In this document: piece by piece, positions 38,801 to 47,800 of the stretch | Numbering within the stretch: the first letter of the stretch is position 1 | Layout of the letters: every line of letters begins with the position of its first letter | NCBI RefSeq assembly: GCF_000003815.2 | Contig: NC_049983.1 | Span: 25,176,069-25,240,068, forward strand | Reading direction: 5' to 3' | Length of the DNA: 64,000 nucleotides | Origin: Branchiostoma floridae | Lineage: Eukaryota > Chordata > Leptocardii > Amphioxiformes > Branchiostomatidae | Made by a program: the position numbers and the translations under genes | The notes under the pieces: model-generated | Told to the model about the DNA's origin: nothing | Database searches by the model: none | Seen by the model: only the letters and a program-made list of their open reading frames with translations

Positions 38801-41800
38801 ATGGGAATTATATAGACGGCCATATAAATAGTTAAAAAGTTAAAACACAGTCAGCATACTAAACATAAATTGATGAACTTATTATACAGATACAACACAA
38901 ATCTCTACATGGTTTAGAAGGGGATTACACACAAATAACACACAGTAAGGAGGTTGACCTCCTTGCACACAGTAAGCCATGTTAGTGAATGACCACAGTA
39001 CCTGAGTACTCAGTAGCATTACAGGCTACACACTCAGCCGAGCCCTCATGCGCCGCGTGCTGGTTACGGGGACATTTCGCACATCTGGAAGGTTCGCGCA
39101 CGACAAAACAAAACCCGGCGGTGTTACATGAACATATGGCAACACAGTACACCCTATACATGTAGCTAGGGGTCTCTTGTTGGGGTTCATCACACAACTG
39201 CACTGAAATTACTTCCAGATTCCTTCTCTTCAAAACTTAAAGTCTTTTCAAGACTTAAATTTAGACCTTTCTTTATCCCAAAGCTCGGGCAACATCTTTG
39301 TATCTGGCAGAGAAAATAATCATGACTAACTTTCTCATGTTTTCTGTAATTTCAGTGTGCATAGATGAACAACATACAAGGCAGACCTAACGTGTGAATG
39401 TAGAAATTGTGATCAAAAACCAAACCAATCTGACACAGGTTTGCATACAGTTGTGCCTCCTCCCTGCTTTCAAATAAATTTGCTGTATGGTTGTTGATAG
39501 AGTTGTGTTATGCAGCAAAATAGATGTGATTGCAACATTATCAACAAAACTGTACACTGGTAGTCTGGTAGTAAGGACGATATATAATACATCTGGGATG
39601 TATCTAGCCTTGGCTGGAGTGAGGACATCAATTAGTTTGGGATAGTTGTGGTGAATATAGCAAATTATCTTTAGAAATGGAGGAAAAACAACCAATAGTT
39701 CCATTTTTACAGTTGCCAAAATTACAGTTGGTTGTTCAGTACATTTGCATGTGTACAGTCAGTATGCATTCTGTGTCAGACTCTGTCAGGTCACAATCCC
39801 CACCACACCTTGGCACCACACCTCCCGTACAGTCGGTCATGTTTTACCTGCGTAGTGGTTTCTGGGACAGTTCTGACAGTTCCTCTGACCAGGCTGGGGC
39901 TGGTGGTGGTTCTCCTCACACACTTTACATCTGGAGCGGTCAGCGAGCAGCACAGCAGCGAGAGCAGACAGGACAGGACAGAAAGGAGCAGGTGAAGATA
40001 TGTAAAGGTTACAACACTTACAAACAGTTACAACACTCACAAACAGCGAGCAAAACATCAATGATTTGAGTGAAGAGTTTTCCATGCACTTGCTGATCAA
40101 GATTCAGTGAATACAATCATCATTTGGACAAGAATACTCCACAAATTTGTTGTCAAAGACAACTTGGTAAAGATATCAGTGCTCAGTATGATCAGTGAAA
40201 AAAATATTATTAATCATTTGGAAAAGAATACTTCACAAATTTGTTGTCAAAGACAGTGGTAAAGATATCTACTGAATCAGTGAAAAAAATAATCATTTAG
40301 AGAAATTAGACAAGAATACTCAAATTGGTGGTAAAGATATCAGCAGTACAATAGATCATTATTCGAATATTTAGCTGATGAATATCTAAAAGTTAAGCAA
40401 AACATGACATGCCATTGAATGACTGGATTGGAGAGTTTTTAACTTGATGTTTTTCTGGCAACACATGTACAAAAAATTTTATATCAGCAAGTCCAAAGAC
40501 ATTTTTCCTTCTTATACATATCTGGGTGCATGTGAGGCATACCCCACTTGGAAACAATTCTGTCTCCAGATTCCAGAATGATAAATTTCAAAATTTCCTA
40601 ATTTTCTATTGACTACAAAGTCACAAAAATGTTTTGCAACAATAAGGTGGGATAGAATCATCACAACCTGAATCTGAGCTCCATACTTAATTTTAGAAAG
40701 TGCCCAGGGCCACAGGTGTACTATGTACATCCAGTTTCATCCTTTTTGTCTCAAATTACAGCTTCTACGCCATTTCACCTTTATTATACGAGTGTCAAGC
40801 TCTTTCAGCTCTTACCACTAAAGGAGGTCAGGGACATTATAGAGTGACCCGTTCAAGCTCCACTACTTAAAGTGGATTGGAAAAACTGATCCTGGAAATA
40901 TCACACTCTTTAAATAGACTAGGAAAATCTGTCTTTTCCAGTGACTAACTGTATCATTGTTTTTGTGTCAAATGCCGTCATGGCTTGAGACATCTTAAAC
41001 TGTTTCAGTTTTTTGTGACTGTTGGTGACAACTCTGGGCACAGACAGTTTGTCATATGTCTCAAGTCATCAAGTAAAAATAGCAAATCATTACATCTCAA
41101 GACATATTTCCTTCAGCGCTATCAGACAGATAGAGGCACCAACAAGCCTTCACTTTAGAAACTTAAATCAGAATGTCAAAGTTGGCCGCTGGTTGTATTT
41201 ATATATTTTTTATTATTATTTTAATGATGGAGATTAAAAGCAGAAGACACATTGATTACAGAGTTACACATAGAGAAGCAGGCTACATTGTGCATTAGGT
41301 AAGGAAATACCGAGATGTGCTTGGCTGGGGTTAGAGAGAAGTGCAAGGTGTGATAGTTGAAAGTTAAGTCAGATAGGATAAGCACACCTGAGAGTACACC
41401 TGTATACACCTGTCCGCCACCAGAACCCACCTGTCCGTGCCTAACAACTACAACTACAGGTCATAGTTTATAGCTTAGTGTCTGAATTTTTTTCTATTTT
41501 CTTAAAGTTACTTTGTTTCAAGAAAACAAAAAAATCAGACCAAATGTTCCCAAGTCTACATGTATACTACCACCTTTGTCTTTACTATGCCTATGTGCAA
41601 ACCCATAGTGTTAGCCACAACATGAAATCTTACAACCAAAACAAAGTTAGTGACTATTCATACAAACATCTATAAACAGAGTGTTAGATATAAAACACCA
41701 TGGTGTTATGTCTACAACAAGAATACAAACATATGACACTTGGCTACAAACATGTTCACGTGTTTATACAAACATGCCATTAAGCTAAAACCTACATAGT

Positions 41801-44800
41801 CTCAGACTGTCATTACAACTCATACAAAAAGAATGTAACTGTTTGGTCAAATAAATTGAAGTGCTTTTCTGGCCAACGGTAAAATTTCCACAACTTACTA
41901 CAATCTCTCTTCATTTGGCAATACTAGTTCACCTTTACACGTAGGGTAACCTACTAGTATATCGGTTGTACTTAAGAACACTGGGATATCAAGGCAACAG
42001 ACGGTGGTTTCAACTTGCAAATTGTAACTAATAAAAGTCATCATCATCATCATCAGTCGACGTGATCACACATGTTCACACATGTTATAAAAGTAATGCA
42101 GTTTGAAACTGCCATCTGTTGACTTGACAGATAAAGGTTTCCCTGCGTAGAAAGGCAAACTAGCATTAACGCTAGACCTGACTAAATTGTACTTGAAGTT
42201 AAGGCAAACAACTTCTAACTACAATGAGGAACTAGACAGTGGACTCACTCAGATTGTCCTGGCTGGTCCGTGTACGTGCCGGGGGGACACTTGGTGCACT
42301 CTGACGTGTACGCAACTCCTGAGAACAGGAAACAGAACAGTTTTGTCACATCTCTGTTGCAAAATGATCCATTATTTTCTATCATATGTTGGTCAAGAAA
42401 GCAACACTGTTACAAATGATGACAAATAAGCTTGTTACAACTTACAACTTCAGTGCTACATAATTCAAGGTACAATGTAATTCAATATACAAAATGTACG
42501 ATAAAATAGTATTATGCAATAATCACCAATGGACAACTTTTCAAGCCTTGCAAATACAACTGTACCTAGTTTTAGTTGAATTCTAAGAGATCATCATATT
42601 GAATGTAAATAAATGTAGCACTAAGAAAAACCAGGGGGAAAAATAGCACTAGCAACAAATAATCTTAAACCAAAATTCCACAAAGAGATTAACCAAAAAT
42701 TCTCCGGTGAAGACAAATTCAAATTATACATCCATGGCAAAATTACACAACACATGCCCAAACTGTTGATATGACAGCAAAACCAAATGTGAAAATAAAA
42801 CTGTCCAAATTGTTTTGAAATAGCCCGAGATAGTTCACCTATGAGCGCTCCTGGTTGCGGGGAAGGGAATAAGACAGAGCGTGAGAACTCAAGGCAGGGC
42901 AATAAAATTACTTGTCAAATATTCAATATCAAATACTAGTTTCACACAATGAAATGTGCATGGTTAATTCACATCCATTATACAGAACCATGCAGTGTAT
43001 TTTTCATTCATTTATTCCAGAAATTTGCATTCAGCTATACAGGTAGGCCCTTCATGCATTCTTTCTCCATGACATTTACAGTGGCATCTTTGATATACAA
43101 GCAAAGATGTGCATTTTACACGTTCAAGCATTGAATATGATTTCCAACTATAAATTAGCCTCAACATGCAGCTTTTTGTATATAGACAAATAGATGGTGT
43201 AACTTTCAATCGTCATATATTGTCACCAAAAGCAGGCAACCAACAAGACAGGTAACATTGTATATCAATACAGTAACTGTATGTATTAGAGCAGTCAATA
43301 TCTAAAAGCTCTTTCAAGCTAAAATTGAGTATTCATTTTATGCACTTGTTTCATGCCAAAATGAAGCAATTTGCTTTATGCAGCTAGCCAACCCCTTGAT
43401 CCACCGTTATCCTGACAGTGGATGCTGTGTGTGAATAAACAAAATTTCCATGCAGATACGGACTCTTGTGGCAGAGGCAGCTGTGCTAGTAGACACCAGC
43501 TTTATACGCGAATGTATCTGATTACACTTACTCTCAGAGACAACAAACTATGTTCATCTGATACTATTGTATCATCTGATATTATTATGTTTACATTGAC
43601 AACTTTGCCAAAACTTTGCAAGACATTTCCGTATCACATAAATTACATGATATAGGAGAAAAGACTGTACCTTCAATGGTTATTTTCTTGATGAAGACAG
43701 GCTTCGGCTTCCTCTCGTTCCCAAAGGACAGACCAGTAGTTTTCCAGTAGATCACGTTGTTACCTGACGTCAGGTCAATCTGGGGAGGGGGGAATACAGA
43801 GAGGAAGATGTCATACAGGCTGTCAAGTGGTGAGAGTGAAGGAATGAAAGAAGAAATTAAGGAAGGAAACTTTTGTACGTAATGTTTTATCATGAATAAA
43901 TATGACATGCAGAATGTCAAAGCGTGGTGTGAAGAATAGCCAACTGCTGTCTACCCGTGTCAGGGACCCTAGCAGTAATGTAATCAAATACTGGATACTA
44001 TGACTACTATACTACATGTACAAGAATAAAGAATTGATACATTCCAAATTGATTCTTGTCTCAGGGGTTGTAGTTCTGTTTAATCAGAAAACTTTACACA
44101 CACAAAAAAAAAGATCTATGAACACAATATTCCCACAGAGTTGCTGAGATCCATTTTCTGCTCAAGTTTTCAGGATCTTTAAGTTATCATAAACCAGACT
44201 AGTATCTGACCGATTCTTCCTTCCACGCCCCTTCCTCCGTTGTGTCGGGCCACTTGTTGGTGTCGGAGTCCATCACAGTTTGGCACTGCTCGTTCTGAAC
44301 CTGTACAACAGGGAGGGGAGAGAGTGTTAATCTTCCAAAATCAACTGCCATCGTGATATAGAGAGATAGCGCAACAATTGCATCCATGACAATGTATGGC
44401 AAGGTATAGATAACAGAAGTTACAGTTTAATACTACACGTGATATAATAAACGAGAAATCAAGTTCCACTGCAGAACCATAAAGCCGCTAGGGGGTTTAA
44501 AATCCGATCATTTCAAGGTTTCATCATCAAGCTATAAGCACAAACCAAATATCAAGGCAATCCATCCAGGCCTTGTTGTGTTATGCTGTTTATCTACAAA
44601 CATACATACAAGTAACTACCAGGATAACAAAGCTTGCAGTTAGTTTTGCAAAGGTTAGGTGTAACGGGTCGATTGGTGAAAAGTTTGACACGTTTTCATG
44701 CAAAATGTGCCAGAATTCTAACGGCATTCGAATTACTAACAATGGCACACTCATTGCACTCACAACTTGCATTTGAATGATTCTTTGGAGGCATGTGTGA

Positions 44801-47800
44801 TAACTCAAGTTATCAATGAGTACTTAGTATACGTAGACATGGAAGATGGTGTTGTCATCGATGTACTGGTACGTGAAGGTGATCTTGCCGGCTTTCAAAT
44901 AAGTTATCACCCGGTCCGAAACACCCATATCAAACATTATCATGGCCCAGCACGACATAAAGATACTAAAAACAGTACCAGTGCAATGCTACTTACGTAG
45001 ACATGGAAGATGGTGTTGTCATCGATGTACTGGTAGGTGAAGGTGATCTTGCCGGCTTTCTTCAGGTTGGCCGAGTACACCAGGGTGGTGGTGCAGTCTC
45101 CACTTCCTGAGGCGATGAAGTCTCCCTTCGGCTCCCAGGTCACTCTGGAATATACAAAATAATTCATCAAGACACACTTGTTTATTTGTTTATTGTTTGT
45201 TTACTCCAGCGCCACAGTTATGTTATGTTATGACATTCATCAGCTAATGAATCACTGTTGTATCACCAATATGGTAATGAGGAAAGTGTCCCGGATGTTC
45301 TCCGCCATGTTGTTGTGAAGCCAGTCTGAAGTACATTAAACCGAGTTGCGTTTATCCCTACACTGGAGTCCTCCTTGCAGTCCCTGTAGTTTACTACTGA
45401 CGCAGGGTTATCTACAGGACCTGCCCTTTCGTCTCGGGACGGTAATTTGCTTATGTTGGGATGGAAAATGATTTTACCCCATCTGTCCCAAAAATGACAT
45501 GAAACCGTTGAAATGTACTGTCATAAGATTGAAAATGGAAAAATTAAGGCAAATCAACAACAAGGGCTCCCAAACAAGAGTGGGACATAAAAAAAGCTGG
45601 AGACATCCCAGGTTAGTATTCATTTGCAAAACAAGAAAGCGCAGAACAAATAATACATGATAGGATAAATGAAAGGTAAAACAGGAGCAGGAGGAGGGCA
45701 TATAGAGCTTACACTGTTACAGTATACTAAACCCTCCTCCTCTATACAAAACAGTAAAGAAAGGTAAACGATAGATGAAACAGGTACAGGAGGAGGGGAA
45801 AACCATACAGAGCTTACAGTATATTACATTGTAAGTCCTCCTCCTCTATACAAAAGAGGACTTTCTCTTGCAAGGAGTACAACACATGTGTGTCTTACGA
45901 TGAACAGTTGGTCTGGCTGGAGTAGCTGTAGTCACCGATATCTGCTGAGGTGGTGAACCCCCCTGGGAGAGCCTCCCAGTGGTCGAACAGCACCCCCCCT
46001 CCCAGGGAGTAGGTGCCGGGAGGGCACCGCTGACAAGTCTGCTGATCGATGTTGAAGAACTCACCAGATCCACACGAAAATGCTGGATAAGATTTCAAAG
46101 ATTTTAGTGCTCGAAGTTAACAACTACAGATGTCAAAATCATATGTTCAAGCTAGTCGTTACAATAACAGCACACACACTACTTTTCTAATCAGGCATGT
46201 TAACTGTCTCGCTGTGACCTAGGTAACTTGTCTGTGTATTACTCCTAAGTAGCTTAAGCTTGTATCACTCTGTGGCTTTAATGACATGAGGCAAGCAGAA
46301 TAAAGTTTTGAGTCAGCTCACAACAATGATATTATTGCATTGATTACTGGCATAATAAACAATCATCATGACAAAACCTAGGACAACAACAGTAACACAT
46401 GTACAACAAAACAAAGCTAAATGGTTATATTATAAAAAGAACGTCAAGGTTCTTCAAACTTGAGAAAATGTGAGCTGAAGACTTACAGCATTCCTTTCCC
46501 CGTTTGGGTGTTTCTGCAGGCGGAGGTCCCGTACACGTGCTACCTACTTTAGGCACCAGAACTCTCCATCTTCCCCCACTGCTGTCGCACTCTGTGTACT
46601 CATATTTGAAGTCATCCTACACAAACACAACAGTGGAGGTTAGTACATGTACAAACACAACAGTGGAGGTTTGTTAGTACATGTGCCCACGTTAGGCACC
46701 AGAACTCTCCATCTTCCCCCACTGCTGTCGCACTCGGTGTACTCATATTGGAAGTCATCCTACACAAACACAACAGTGGAGGTTAGTACATGTACAAACA
46801 CAACAGTGGAGGTTTGTTAGTACATGTGCCCACGTTAGGCACCAGAACTCTCCATCTTCCCCCACTGCTGTCACACTCGGTGTACTCATACTCATAGTGG
46901 AAGTCATCCTACACAAACACAACAGTGGAGGTTAGTACATGTACAAACACAACAGTGGAGGTTTGTTAGTACATGTCAGCCTACACAAACACAACAGTGG
47001 AGGTTAGTACATGTACAAACACAACAGTGGAGGTTTGTTAGTACATGTGCCCACGTTAGGCACCAGAACTCTTCATCTTCCCCCACTGCTGTCACACTCA
47101 GTGTACTCATACTCATAGTGGAAGTCAGCCTACACAAACACAACAGTGGAGGTTAGTACCAAGACTATGATTGACATATTACAGCAATTTTGATGATGTC
47201 TTCAATGCTCTTGGTCAGTGCATGATTGTAATTTACATTGGGACCTTACTGAGAAAGACATTGCAGTACCAAGGCCAGGTCTTGGCATTTACTGTACTGT
47301 GAGTTCCTTGTTGAGTCTTCAACAGTCCTATATGTAGGTCAAATTTCCTACACTGAAATTCTACAATTTCTTGGTTATCCTAAGTTAATCTAAGTGTGCA
47401 TGATAAACCAGCTATAAAAACTTTAATGCCCCATTTTCAGTAAACTGCAATACAGCTTTTAATCAAGAAACCAGTTATGCAAGGACAGACTATTACGGAA
47501 CTGATAGACAATTTGTACCTAATATAAACAGCTTATTAGCAAGTTGAAATGTAAAACCTAGGATTCTAGTAGAAACAGTTTTCTGTACAGATAACAAAGA
47601 ATTAGATCTGTAATAAATTATTCCATTTCTTTGTTAAAGCAAAAAGTGGAACAGCTGTGCTTGTCATCTTAAGCTTCCCTGACTACCATGGCTGGACTTG
47701 TCACATGATGATGACAGTGCTTTAATTACACAGGGCACCAGGATAAAGAAGGTGTTGAGATTGGTATGAATAGATAGACCTTTGGAACTTAAGTAGGGAA

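Noticed and set aside
39002-39930. Using both exon 8 copies in one mRNA
   Set aside because: The frame shifts and a TAG appears in 8b. An additional linking exon could not be found in 39085-39847.
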